From assembly GCF_019711535.1 (NCBI RefSeq), contig NZ_JAIGNP010000003.1, forward strand, positions 682,001 through 746,000: a stretch of DNA of 64,000 nt, written 5' to 3'. Source of the DNA: Qipengyuania aestuarii. GTDB taxonomy: Bacteria; Pseudomonadota; Alphaproteobacteria; Sphingomonadales; Sphingomonadaceae. Below, piece after piece: positions 54,779 through 63,968 of this stretch; position 1 is the stretch's first letter; each line of letters opens with the position of its first letter. A program made the position numbers and the translations under genes. Under the pieces are notes generated by a model. The model was not told where the DNA came from. It searched no databases and saw only the letters and a list, made by a program, of their open reading frames with translations.

Positions 54779-54787
54779 AAATGGAAG
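54766..54787. promoter_or_regulatory. Inverted repeat enclosing the relaxase start codon
   Basis: CTTCCATTT (54766-54774) and AAATGGAAG (54779-54787) are a perfect 9-base inverted repeat with a 4-base loop. In the relaxase mRNA the loop is AUGG, that is, the start codon. It may be an autoregulatory operator or translation-blocking hairpin. Confidence 0.7.
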
Positions 54788-55480
54788 TATGGCGAAGAAC
54801 AGGGATCGATCACAATCGGCTAAACGCCCATTTTTGGTTGCGTATGCGGAAATGTATTCTTACACTTGCACATACGCAAATGAGAGCGGTTCGCAATTTA
54901 CTATCGCTTAGGTTTCCCTTGATTTGCGCAAGCATACAGGTCTTAGGCGCCAGCCGGACCTTTATGCCCTATTACGCCTAAAAGAATTAGGGCCGCCAGC
55001 CCTTGCCAACCCTCGAACTGGGGTGAGGCGGTTGGTCTGCTAGGATTCCCGAAAATTATGCGAGAGCATCGGGTCTTTGGGCACGTATATTCCGACCGAT
55101 GTATAGCAAGCAGGACACCCTTCGGACACGGGGGTGGTAGCGCCCTTATAGCAAGCAGGACACCCTCCGGTCAGGTGGCCGGTGTGGGCGGCAGCACCTT
55201 ACAGCTGATCGAGCGGCAAGAGGTTAATTCGCTTGTGGGCGGGCTTCTGGCGTTGCGCGAACCGTCGCCGGGCGGCCGTCGAAGCAAGTGCGCCGACTAA
55301 GGCACCGGGTGCACCTTGTAGCGCGGCTTCGAGTGTCCGAGCGAAGTAGGCCAGCGCTTGGGTCAGCGGCGAGGGCAGCAAACCGCGTGCCACTACGCAA
55401 GACGGGATCAAATCAAGTTAAAAAATTGCTGGATCGCAAATCCATTGACTTTAGTCACCGATCATCTAGATCGGCGATCC
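54788..55480. other. Intergenic region upstream of the relaxase, site of the probable oriT
   Basis: No convincing gene in about 690 bases. A 70-codon frame on the minus strand (55199-55411, TTG start) is A/L/R-rich and too weak to call. The region holds the two 24-base repeats and nick-like site described at 55102-55170. Confidence 0.6.
55102..55170 (+). other. Candidate origin of transfer (oriT)
   Basis: Two 24-base direct repeats starting TATAGCAAGCAGGACACCCT lie at 55102-55125 and 55147-55170, 45 bases apart and differing at one base. Between them CACCC (55116-55120) can pair with GGGTG (55132-55136), followed after three bases by GCGCCCTTA (55140-55148). GCGCCCT is the core of nick sites of the RSF1010/Ti (MOBQ) group, the group that uses MobA/MobL relaxases. 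Nicking here is inferred. Confidence 0.5.
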
Positions 55481-56074
55481 ATGAGAAAAAATCTTAGCCT
55501 TGATTCGATCTCGCGCGTCAGCAGTGGCGTCGCAGTCGATCGCTCTGGCGGGGGCGCGTTTGCAGTTATGGTAGGCGACGTCGGTACCAACGTGCTGATC
55601 CCTGCAGGGCTGGGTGAAGTGGGTTTTGCAGGTGAGGATGCGCGTCTGAAGGATTTCGACATCCTCATCTCTCTCCGCGGCAAGCGGAACGGCTCGTCGG
55701 TCTTCAAGGATGATAGGTTTGAGGGACGCCCCGTCCATGCCTCGCTCGATGTAGCCGTGATCAGGTTGCATCAGCCGGACCATATGGCTGCACTTGCGCT
55801 GTCGTTCTGGTTCAATCTCGAGAGCACCCAGCGCCTGCTGGCAGTGCATCGAGTTGGTAGTCACGCGTTCAGGCTCCCCCTGCCCGCGCTCCGGAAATTT
55901 CAAGTTCCGCAATTTACCCCGCAGTCGGCCGACCTGTTCGTCCGCGCCGGCGTTGCTGGGCGGCAGGTGTTGAAGCTTGAGCGTGAAATCTCCGCTCGCA
56001 GAGAAATCGTATTCGAAGAAATGATGACCCAAGCTGCCGCGCAATTTGCCGGCGGCCCAGGACGAGAGGATTAG
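55481..56074 (+). CDS. Half-size HsdS-like specificity protein
   Basis: A 197-residue protein resembling one target-recognition domain plus one helix of a type I specificity subunit: FDILISLRGKRNGSSVFKDD, LDVAVIRLHQPD, LPLPALRKFQVPQFTP and the closing coiled helix (EREISARREIVFEEM). A full HsdS has two such halves; here a full-length one also exists later in the operon. ATG 55481; its stop is two bases before the hsdM GTG. It may pair with HsdM as a dimer, compete with HsdS, or be a relic. Confidence 0.7.
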   Translation: MRKNLSLDSISRVSSGVAVDRSGGGAFAVMVGDVGTNVLIPAGLGEVGFAGEDARLKDFDILISLRGKRNGSSVFKDDRFEGRPVHASLDVAVIRLHQPDHMAALALSFWFNLESTQRLLAVHRVGSHAFRLPLPALRKFQVPQFTPQSADLFVRAGVAGRQVLKLEREISARREIVFEEMMTQAAAQFAGGPGRED

Positions 56075-56076
56075 TC

Positions 56077-57630
56077 GTGACCGCAATTAAGCAATCGGAT
56101 GTCAACAAGGCTGCATGGGATGCATGCGATACGTTCCGGGGGACGATCGATCCTGCCGCATACAAGGACTATATCCTGGTCTTCTTGTTCTGGAAGTTCC
56201 TGAGCGACCTCTGGGCCGACGAAAGGAAGGCTGCCGAAGATCAGTATGACGGTGACAGCGAACGCGTGGAGCGGCGTCTTTCGCGGTTTCGGTTCCAGAT
56301 CCCGGACGGTGCGAGCTTTCACGATCTGTATCCGAGCCGGAGCGCCGACAATATCGGCGAACAGGTCAATGTTGCGCTGGAGGCCATCGAGCAGGCCAAC
56401 ATCGCAAAGCTGGAAGGCGTGCTGAGCGAGACGGACTACAACAGCCGCAACAACCTTGGCGAGACGGCCGACCGCAATCGGCGCATCAAGGACTTGTTCG
56501 ACAACTTCGCGCGTTCCGCACTCGATTTCTCGCCTTCCCGCTTTGGCGGTGAGGACAACGCCGAAGACGTTATCGGCGAAACCTACATCTATCTGATCTC
56601 CCGTTTCGCATCTGACGCGGGCAAAAAGGCCGGCGAGTTCTTCACGCCGCGCAAGGTTTCGGAATTGCTGGTGCGGCTGGCCGATCCGCAGCCCGGCAAC
56701 AAGATCCTCGATCCAGCGTGCGGTTCGTCCACCTTGCTCGTCCGTGCGGCCGAGTATGTCGCTGGGGTCGAGGGCAAAGACCACGCAAGCGAAGCCGATG
56801 CCCAGGTCTTCGGACAGGAAGCCACCAACCAGACCCAGGCACTCGCCCGGATGAACATGTTTCTCCATGGCCTCGATAATGCGCGGATCGAATGGGGCGA
56901 CACGCTCACCAACCCGAAGTTCGTCAACGGCGATGCACTGATGCGGTTCGACCGGGTCATCGCCAACCCGCCATTCTCGCTGAAGAAATGGGGGCATGAG
57001 GTCGCGGGTGATGATCGCTTTAACCGCTATCATCGCGGCGTCCCGCCGAAGTCCCGCGGGGACTATGCGTTCATTAGCCACATGGTCGAGAGCGCCAAGC
57101 CGCGCGAAGGACGCGTGGCAGTCATCGCACCGCACGGTGTGCTGTTCCGTGGCGGGGCCGAAGGAAAGATCAGGCAGGCGCTGATCGAGGAGAACCTTCT
57201 CGACGGCGTGGTCGGCCTGCCCGCCCAACTCTTCCCCTCGACCGGCATTCCGGTTTGCATCGTCATCTTCGACCGCTCGCGGGAGAAGGGCGGGGCGCGA
57301 GAGGATGCCGACGACGTCTTCTTCATCGATGCCAGCCGTGAATTCGTGCCGGGCAAGAAGCAAAACGAGCTGTCGAAGGATAACCTGAAAAAGATCGTCG
57401 ATACGTGGCGCGCGCGTGAGGATGTCGAACGCTTCGCCAGCGTGGTCACGCGCGAGCAGATCGCCGAGAACGGCTACAACCTCAACATTCCGCGCTACGT
57501 CGATACCTTCGAGCCCGAGGAGGAAATCGACATCGCGGCGGTGCAGGCCGAGATCGAGGAGCTGGAGAAGGAACTGGCTGAGACGCGCCAGAAGATGAAC
57601 GGCTACCTCAAGGAGCTGGGCGTTCTCTGA
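56077..57630 (+). CDS. hsdM: Type I restriction-modification methyltransferase subunit HsdM
   Basis: N6-adenine methyltransferase subunit, 517 residues. HsdM N-terminal domain (1-150), then the SAM-binding motif I at LDPACGSSTLLVRAA (Asp212) and catalytic NPPF at 297-300. A coiled C-terminal helix (EEIDIAAVQAEIEELEKELAE) binds HsdS. GTG start with GAGAGGA six bases upstream. The stop overlaps the rhuM ATG (TGATG). Confidence 0.95.
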   Translation: MTAIKQSDVNKAAWDACDTFRGTIDPAAYKDYILVFLFWKFLSDLWADERKAAEDQYDGDSERVERRLSRFRFQIPDGASFHDLYPSRSADNIGEQVNVALEAIEQANIAKLEGVLSETDYNSRNNLGETADRNRRIKDLFDNFARSALDFSPSRFGGEDNAEDVIGETYIYLISRFASDAGKKAGEFFTPRKVSELLVRLADPQPGNKILDPACGSSTLLVRAAEYVAGVEGKDHASEADAQVFGQEATNQTQALARMNMFLHGLDNARIEWGDTLTNPKFVNGDALMRFDRVIANPPFSLKKWGHEVAGDDRFNRYHRGVPPKSRGDYAFISHMVESAKPREGRVAVIAPHGVLFRGGAEGKIRQALIEENLLDGVVGLPAQLFPSTGIPVCIVIFDRSREKGGAREDADDVFFIDASREFVPGKKQNELSKDNLKKIVDTWRAREDVERFASVVTREQIAENGYNLNIPRYVDTFEPEEEIDIAAVQAEIEELEKELAETRQKMNGYLKELGVL

Positions 57631-58670
57631 TGGCTAATCGGAAATCCAATGGAGAGCTGATCCAGTATCAGACTGAGGACGGTGTAACCGTTATTCGGCT
57701 GCAGGCGCGAGACGGCAATGTATGGCTCAGCCAGGCTGAGATTGCGGACCTTTATCAGGTGACGCCACAGGCGGTGACCCAGCACATCCGGGCAATCTAC
57801 GAGGACGAGGAATATGACGAGGAGGCAACTTGTAACGATTACTTACAAGTTCGAATCGAGGGCGGACGCGAGGTAAAGCGCTCGATTGCGCACTACAGCC
57901 TGCCCATCATCCTTGGCGTTGGCTTCCGCGTGCGGAGCCCGCGCGGCGCGCAGTTCCGGCGCTGGGCGGCGGATGCTCTGTCGGAATATCTGGTCAAGGG
58001 CTTCGTCATGGATGACGAGCGGTTGAAGGACCCCGAGGCCGACTACTTCGATGAGCTGCTCGCCCGCATCCGCGACATCCGTTCATCGGAGAAGGTATTC
58101 TACCGCAAGGTGCTAGATATCTACGCGCTCAGCGTGGATTACGACCCCAAGGCGGAAACCAGCCAGACCTTCTTTCAAACGGTGCAGAACAAGATGCACT
58201 GGGCGGCGCACGGCCATACCGCCGCCGAGGTGATCCACGCCCGTGCTGATGCACAGAAGGACCATATGGGCCTCACCAGCTGGGCGGGCGAGACGCGGGG
58301 CAACCTGCCGCGCAAGGACGATGCGCGCGTGGCGAAGAACTACCTCGAGGAAGACGAGATTCAGGCGCTCAACCGCATCGTCACCGCCTATCTCGAATTT
58401 GCCGAATTGCAGGCAGAGAACCGCAAGCCGATGTATATGAAGGACTGGATCGCCAAGCTCGACCAGTTCCTCTCCCTGTCCGACCGCGAGATCCTGACGA
58501 ATGCCGGTCGCATCTCGGCGAAGCTCGCCAAGGAGAAGGCCGACGCTGAATACGACAAATGGCACACCCGCGCCATCGAAGCGCCGAGCGCTGTCGAACG
58601 ACATTTCCTCGAAGCAACGCAAGCGGTGGAGCAGATCGGCGCGCAGCGGAAGAAGGGGAAAGCAAAGTGA
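57630..58670 (+). CDS. rhuM: RhuM family protein
   Basis: A 346-residue RhuM (virulence RhuM) protein. N-terminal HTH-like part: NVWLSQAEIADLYQVTPQAV then TQHIRAIYED; conserved SIAHYSLPIILGVGFRVRSPRG and the QFRRWAADALSEYLVKGFVMDDERLKDP block. RhuM genes are frequently embedded in type I restriction operons, but their task is unclear. Coupled to both hsdM (one base shared) and hsdS (GTGA overlap). Confidence 0.9.
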   Translation: MANRKSNGELIQYQTEDGVTVIRLQARDGNVWLSQAEIADLYQVTPQAVTQHIRAIYEDEEYDEEATCNDYLQVRIEGGREVKRSIAHYSLPIILGVGFRVRSPRGAQFRRWAADALSEYLVKGFVMDDERLKDPEADYFDELLARIRDIRSSEKVFYRKVLDIYALSVDYDPKAETSQTFFQTVQNKMHWAAHGHTAAEVIHARADAQKDHMGLTSWAGETRGNLPRKDDARVAKNYLEEDEIQALNRIVTAYLEFAELQAENRKPMYMKDWIAKLDQFLSLSDREILTNAGRISAKLAKEKADAEYDKWHTRAIEAPSAVERHFLEATQAVEQIGAQRKKGKAK

Positions 58671-59878
58671 GCGGCTTACCGATGGTCCCGTTGGGCAGCA
58701 TAGCTAAAGTCTACGATGGCACTCATCAAACCCCCCAATACGTAAGCGAAGGGGTGCCCTTCTATAGCGTCGAACACCTCACTAGAAATGACTTTAGCGA
58801 CACCAAATTCATCGCACGCGAAATATATGATGCAGAAATCCGCCGAGTAAAAATCGAGCGTGGGGACATCCTAATGACCCGCATAGGCAGTATTGGAGAG
58901 ACGCGTCTTATAGACTGGGACGCTGAAGCTTCTTTCTATGTTAGCCTGGCACTCGTCAAACCCAAGCCCGATATATCTTCTCGTTACTTAGCGCACGCGA
59001 TGCAGGGTGCGCATTTTCAGCGCGAACTTTATAAGCGAACTTTGCACGTAGCATTTCCGAAAAAGATAAACCTTGGCGAAATTTCAGAATGCACGATCCC
59101 GCTGCCTGAGATTGATGAACAAGAAAGAATCGCATCTGTTCTGGACGCTTGGGATAAGGCAATATCTGAGGCCAAAAGTAGCGCTGAGACACATTCAATC
59201 CGTTTGGAATGGCTGATTGACGCAGTGCTTTCCGGTAAGAGTCGCCTATCCAACTTCAATAAATCATGGTCGAGACTGCAGCTTTCGGACGTGCTGACGG
59301 AGCATAAGCTGCGCAGTAGCGGTAACGAGGACGTTTTTTCAGTAAGCGTGCACCGTGGCTTAGTGAACCAAATTGAGCACCTAGGCCGCTCTTTCGCCGC
59401 GCAATCCACGGACCATTATAACAGGGTCATGCCCGGGGACATTGTTTACACCAAAAGTCCCACGGGCCAATTCCCTCTTGGCGTCGTTAAACAAAGCACT
59501 TTGGACGAGGATGCAATTGTATCGCCGCTTTATGGGGTGTTTCGGCCAAAGAGCAAATCGTTGGGGTCGCTATTGGACGCACTCTTTTCGGTTCCCTCGT
59601 TCGCAGTAAGATACCTCACGCCGCTTGTGCAAAAAGGGGCTAAGAACACTATTGCTGTGACAAACAACCAATTTTTGGAAGGCCGCGTTATGCTGCCGTC
59701 AGATGCGGAAGAAATTGATGCGCTTGCCGATTTAATAAAGACCCAGCGAGAGATTATCACGCATAGCAAAAAGCTCGTCTCACTTCTCGAAGATCAGAAG
59801 CGTGGGATAACGCAGAAGTTCATAGGTGGCAAAGCGGGAGTATCAGACCGCCCTGGGTTTAGTAAAACAGAAGCATGA
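58667..59878 (+). CDS. hsdS: Type I restriction-modification specificity subunit HsdS
   Basis: DNA-recognition subunit, 403 residues, with two target-recognition domains: first about 1-175 (MVPLGSIAKVYDGTHQTPQY, PFYSVEHLTRNDF, the IPLPEIDEQERIASVLDAWD helix) and second about 205-390 (SRLQLSDVLTEHKL, YTKSPTGQFPLGVV, LPSDAEEIDALADLIKTQRE). GTG 58667 with AAGGGG upstream, overlapping the rhuM stop. More A+T rich than its neighbours, as usual for fast-exchanging specificity genes. The target sequence cannot be read. Confidence 0.92.
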   Translation: MSGLPMVPLGSIAKVYDGTHQTPQYVSEGVPFYSVEHLTRNDFSDTKFIAREIYDAEIRRVKIERGDILMTRIGSIGETRLIDWDAEASFYVSLALVKPKPDISSRYLAHAMQGAHFQRELYKRTLHVAFPKKINLGEISECTIPLPEIDEQERIASVLDAWDKAISEAKSSAETHSIRLEWLIDAVLSGKSRLSNFNKSWSRLQLSDVLTEHKLRSSGNEDVFSVSVHRGLVNQIEHLGRSFAAQSTDHYNRVMPGDIVYTKSPTGQFPLGVVKQSTLDEDAIVSPLYGVFRPKSKSLGSLLDALFSVPSFAVRYLTPLVQKGAKNTIAVTNNQFLEGRVMLPSDAEEIDALADLIKTQREIITHSKKLVSLLEDQKRGITQKFIGGKAGVSDRPGFSKTEA

Positions 59879-62800
59879 CCTCCCCGCGCTTCTCCATCAG
59901 CGAAGAAGGCGGCGTGCAGCTGCCCGCCGTCATGACCCTAGCGCGGCTGGGTTGGCGCTATGTCAGCCGGGCCGAAGGAGAAGCGCAGCGCCGCGGTCGG
60001 CTGGAGCAAGTCATCCTCGAGGATGTGCTCGCTGAGCGCATGGTGGCGATCAATCGTATCCGCCAACGCGGCAAGACCCACACCGTGCCTGAAGAGTCAG
60101 CGCGCGAGCTGATCGAGAAGCTGAAGGAAGCGGCCAGCGATCGCGCCATCGGTCTGATGCCCGCCAACGAGCGGGTGACGAACCTGCTCAAGCTTGGCGA
60201 GAGCGTCGACGTGGAAGTCGATGGCGAGAAGCGCGGGCGGCAGCTCAAGTTCATCGACTGGGACACGCCTGAGAACAACCTCTTCCACATGACCGCCGAG
60301 TTTCCCGTCCGCCGCGAGCGGCGCGAGGATACGCGGCGACCCGATATCGTGCTGTTCGTCAACGGCATCCCGCTGGTGGTGATCGAGGTGAAGTGCTCCG
60401 CAATCGAAACCCAGCAGGGCATTAGCCAGCAACTGCGCAATCAGGCGCCCGACGAGATCCCGCGTCTCTTCACCGTCTCGCAAATGCTGATCGCCGCCAA
60501 CGACAGCGATCCGCGCTACGCTACCAGCGGCACACCATCGAAGTTCTGGTCGCTCTGGCGCGAGGAAGAGATCGCCGACAACCAGGTCGAGCGGATCGTC
60601 AACGCCGGGCTCGACCCGGACGAAGCGTCGAAGATATGGATCGATTTCGACCGCCACCGCCGCACACATGATGGCCTTATGGATCCGGGCGCGGGCGGGC
60701 GGCTGCCGAACCAGCTCGACTGCCTTCTCATCAGCCTGTGCCGCCCCGACCGCCTGCTCGATATCGTCCGCGGCTACACGCTGTTCGACAATGGCGTGAA
60801 GAAGGTCGCCCGCTACCAGCAGTATTTCGGTGTGCGCCGTTCGCTCGAACGCGTCCGCCAGCACGATGATGATGGCCACCGCAAGGGCGGCGTTATCTGG
60901 CATACGCAGGGTTCGGGTAAATCGCTGACGATGGTGATGCTGGCCGGCGCCATCGAACGCGAGTTCGGAAAGGCGCGCTTCGTGCTGGTGACAGACCGTG
61001 TTGATCTCGATCGGCAGCTTACGCAGACTTTTCGTAATGCGGGCAAGCAACCGCAGCAGGCTACGCGGGGTAGCGACCTGATCCGCATGCTGAAGGACAA
61101 GCGTCCTGTCATCACGACGCTGATTCACAAGTTCAAGGCGGGGCTTGCATCTGCGGGTAGCTTCACCGATCCCGATACCGACATTTTTGTGCTCGTGGAC
61201 GAAAGCCACCGGAGCCAGACGGTCAAGGATATCGACAGTCTGCACCGCCAGATGCGCAAGGTGCTGCCCGGCGCCGCCTATATCGGCTTCACCGGCACCC
61301 CGCTGCTGAAGCGCGAGAAGAGCACCTTCGACCGGTTCGGCGGGCTGATCCACGATTACAAGATCGACCAAGCCGTTGCGGACAAGGCGGTGGTGCCGCT
61401 GCTCTACGAAGGCCGCCACGTCGAGATGGAGGCGCAGCAGGCGAACCTCGACAAATGGTTCGAGCGCAAGACGCGCGATCTGACGGACGGTCAGAAGGCC
61501 GACCTGAAAAAGCGCATCGCCCGAGCGCAGGTTGTCCAAGGCGTGGAGCCGTGGCTGAATGAAGTCGCCCAGGACGTAAGCGAAGATTTCGAGCGGACGA
61601 TGTTGGGCACGCCCTACAAGGCTCAGCTCGTCGCTCCCTTGAAGCGCGAGGCGGTGCTGCTGCACAAGATGCTCGAGGAGATCGGCATCGTCGAAAGCGC
61701 CGTTATCATCTCGAAGAGCGACGACCGTGAGGGTCACGATGACGTCGGCGACGATGACGACGATATCGTGCAGTCCTTCATCAAGAAGGTCGAGGCGAAG
61801 CAGCCCTTGGCCAAATACGAGGAAGACACGATCCGCGCCTTCAAGTATGGCGTGGGAGTGGATGTTTTGATCGTAGTCGACAAGCTGTTGACCGGCTTCG
61901 ATGCGCCGCGCAACCAGACGCTCTACATTGCCAAGAACCTGCGGGATCATAAGCTGCTGCAGGCAATCGCACGGGTAAATCGACTGTTCTCCAGCGAGGA
62001 GAAGGACGAGGATGGCGACGCGCTCTATGACAAGGAGCACGGTCGTATCGTCGATTACGTCGGCATCCTCGAGGATCTCGACCAGGCACTGACGGCTTAC
62101 AGCGCATTCGAAGGCTATGATGAAGGCGACGTTGCGCAGGCTCTGGTGTCGATCCGTGAGGAGGTCGACACCTTGCCGGACAAGCACGCAGCTTTGCTCG
62201 ACCTCTTCAAGGGGGTGGGCAATCACTACGATCCGGAAGCCTATGCGCTTCACTTGCGCGACGAGCTTCGCCGGAAGCGCTTCTACGATCGGCTGTCCGA
62301 TTTTGCTCGCACGCTCCAGACCGCCTTCGGCTCCGACCAGTTCGTGGAGAACACCGAGCCCCGGGTGATCGCGAATTACAAGCAGGACCTGAAGCGATTC
62401 GAGGCGTTACGCCGCGCGGTTCGCCTGCGTTATGGCGACGCCGAAGAGGACTACGATTATAAGCGCTATCAGGCGTCGATCCGTGCGCTGCTGGACAAGC
62501 ATATCGATGCAACGGAGTTGGTGGCGATTGTGCCGCCGGTCGACATCTTCGACGAAGACAATTTCAAACGAACCGTCGAGGAGCAGACTGGCACGGCCGC
62601 CAGCGTTGCCGACGCGATAACATCTGCCACCCAGCGTTCGATCACCGAACGGATGGACGAAGACCCGGCGATGTATCGCCGTTTCGCCAAAATGGTGCAG
62701 GACATCATCGACGGGTTTCGCGAGGGTCGCCTGAGCGAGAAGGATTATCTGACCAAGGCGCACGAAATCCGAGACCAGGTAGTCGAAGGGTCGCGGGCGA

Positions 62801-63132
62801 AAACGGAGGAGACCCCGCCATCCCTTCGTGGAGATCCACTGGGCAGTGCCATCTACGGTCAAGCGCGTGATGCGGTTGAAGAGTTGGCGGACGAGCAGTC
62901 TACCGAGATTTCCGAAGAGATCGCTGTCGAATTTGCATCGATCATTGAGCGCCACAAACGGGTCGGTTGGACGACTGATCCGAATGCCGAAAACGCAATG
63001 CGGCAGGATATGGACGACTATCTGTTCGACCACATCAAGGGGACGCGAGGGCTTTATGGTTTGTCGGTAGAGACGATGGACAGCCTGATGGACGCCGCCA
63101 TCGCTATCGCGAAACGGCAGGCGGCTCGCTAA
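59875..63132 (+). CDS. hsdR: Type I restriction endonuclease subunit HsdR
   Basis: Restriction subunit, 1,085 residues. Nuclease domain PD-(D/E)xK: RRPDIVLF with Asp157 and VVIEVKC with Glu171, Lys173. Superfamily-2 translocase: HTQGSGKSLT with Lys349 (Walker A), LVDESHRSQ 442-445, the TGTPLL motif III near 475 and the QAIARVNRLF motif VI near 700. The C-terminal third is helical and binds HsdM/HsdS. ATGA overlap with hsdS. All catalytic parts appear intact. Confidence 0.95.
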   Translation: MTSPRFSISEEGGVQLPAVMTLARLGWRYVSRAEGEAQRRGRLEQVILEDVLAERMVAINRIRQRGKTHTVPEESARELIEKLKEAASDRAIGLMPANERVTNLLKLGESVDVEVDGEKRGRQLKFIDWDTPENNLFHMTAEFPVRRERREDTRRPDIVLFVNGIPLVVIEVKCSAIETQQGISQQLRNQAPDEIPRLFTVSQMLIAANDSDPRYATSGTPSKFWSLWREEEIADNQVERIVNAGLDPDEASKIWIDFDRHRRTHDGLMDPGAGGRLPNQLDCLLISLCRPDRLLDIVRGYTLFDNGVKKVARYQQYFGVRRSLERVRQHDDDGHRKGGVIWHTQGSGKSLTMVMLAGAIEREFGKARFVLVTDRVDLDRQLTQTFRNAGKQPQQATRGSDLIRMLKDKRPVITTLIHKFKAGLASAGSFTDPDTDIFVLVDESHRSQTVKDIDSLHRQMRKVLPGAAYIGFTGTPLLKREKSTFDRFGGLIHDYKIDQAVADKAVVPLLYEGRHVEMEAQQANLDKWFERKTRDLTDGQKADLKKRIARAQVVQGVEPWLNEVAQDVSEDFERTMLGTPYKAQLVAPLKREAVLLHKMLEEIGIVESAVIISKSDDREGHDDVGDDDDDIVQSFIKKVEAKQPLAKYEEDTIRAFKYGVGVDVLIVVDKLLTGFDAPRNQTLYIAKNLRDHKLLQAIARVNRLFSSEEKDEDGDALYDKEHGRIVDYVGILEDLDQALTAYSAFEGYDEGDVAQALVSIREEVDTLPDKHAALLDLFKGVGNHYDPEAYALHLRDELRRKRFYDRLSDFARTLQTAFGSDQFVENTEPRVIANYKQDLKRFEALRRAVRLRYGDAEEDYDYKRYQASIRALLDKHIDATELVAIVPPVDIFDEDNFKRTVEEQTGTAASVADAITSATQRSITERMDEDPAMYRRFAKMVQDIIDGFREGRLSEKDYLTKAHEIRDQVVEGSRAKTEETPPSLRGDPLGSAIYGQARDAVEELADEQSTEISEEIAVEFASIIERHKRVGWTTDPNAENAMRQDMDDYLFDHIKGTRGLYGLSVETMDSLMDAAIAIAKRQAAR

Positions 63133-63135
63133 TTA

Positions 63136-63870
63136 ATGGAAAAGCATGCAATCGAGATTGGTGGGGAACTGATACGTTTCCAGCTGCGTCGCTCGCAGCG
63201 GAAGACCATGGGAATCTCGGTTTCGCCCGATCAAGCGGTTGTGGTCAGCGCACCCGAGAACGCGGATTTCGCCGACATCGAAAGCCGCGTTCGAAAAAAA
63301 GCTGGCTGGATCCTGGATAAGCAGGCCGAGTTCGCGACTAGGAGTGTTGAGGCAACTCCGAGGCAGTTCAAGCCAGGTGAGACATTCCTTCACCTCGGCC
63401 AGCAATATCGGCTGCGGGTGGATCCAGACAGGGTGGGGGTGGTGCGCGAAGGGTCGCGCATAATCGTGGGTGCCATCCAACCGAACGAAGCCGACCGCAT
63501 CCGCAATCGCTTGGTTAGATGGTATATGAAGGAGGCCCGACAGCACTTGCCTGCCGCGCTCGAAAGATGCCTGCCCGGTTTTCGCAAGGAGGTAGAGCGA
63601 AAGCCCAAACTTCTCATCAGGCCGATCAAGATGCGCTGGGGTTCGTATATCTCGGCCACCCATACGTTGATTCTCAACCGATCACTTGTGCAGGTCTCGC
63701 CACCGTTGATCGATTACGTCGTCGCTCACGAGCTCGCGCACGTTGGGTATTGCGATCATGGACCGGCCTTCACCGCTAACCTTACCGAGAAAATGCCCGA
63801 CTGGAGGACGCGTAAGAGGGCTCTGGAGAAGCTAGGACCAGAGCTTTTTGATGCTCCCATTCTCCGGTGA
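63136..63870 (+). CDS. YgjP-like (M48-related) metallopeptidase
   Basis: A 244-residue protein of the YgjP/DUF45 group often found at the end of type I restriction operons. Zinc motif HELAH in VVAHELAHVGYCDHGPAF (His198, Glu199, His202), with a late His. The N-terminal half has a WLM-type fold seen as RKTMGISVSPDQAVVVSAPE. It starts three bases after hsdR. A role in restriction control by proteolysis is possible but unproven. Its stop codon overlaps the right-end arm repeat. Confidence 0.88.
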   Translation: MEKHAIEIGGELIRFQLRRSQRKTMGISVSPDQAVVVSAPENADFADIESRVRKKAGWILDKQAEFATRSVEATPRQFKPGETFLHLGQQYRLRVDPDRVGVVREGSRIIVGAIQPNEADRIRNRLVRWYMKEARQHLPAALERCLPGFRKEVERKPKLLIRPIKMRWGSYISATHTLILNRSLVQVSPPLIDYVVAHELAHVGYCDHGPAFTANLTEKMPDWRTRKRALEKLGPELFDAPILR

Positions 63871-63955
63871 AACTCCGGTGAAATTAGCCGATATTCACGT
63901 TGTATTCCCGCATTGTTCCGCGTATCGGAAAAGCAGAATCCCCAGTTTTCCGCCA
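63863..63955 (+). promoter_or_regulatory. Putative integrase arm-type sites, right end
   Basis: TCCGGTG at 63863-63869 and 63874-63880 (11-base period, same strand) mirrors the pair at the left end. TTTTCCGCCA at 63946-63955 matches 37583-37592. The first copy overlaps the metallopeptidase stop. Confidence 0.55.
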
Positions 63956-63968
63956 TTTCCGAAAATAG

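Noticed and set aside
55199..55411. Small minus-strand gene (70 codons, TTG start) beside the oriT region
   Set aside because: No ATG or ribosome site, and composition fits a chance frame in GC-rich DNA. A mobilization accessory protein cannot be excluded.
60097..62253. Long open frame antisense to hsdR (and similar long antisense frames at 11939-13318, 15854-17521, 28978-30600)
   Set aside because: Each lies opposite a gene with clear motifs; high-GC codon use leaves the opposite strand open. No ribosome site, domain or signal supports them.
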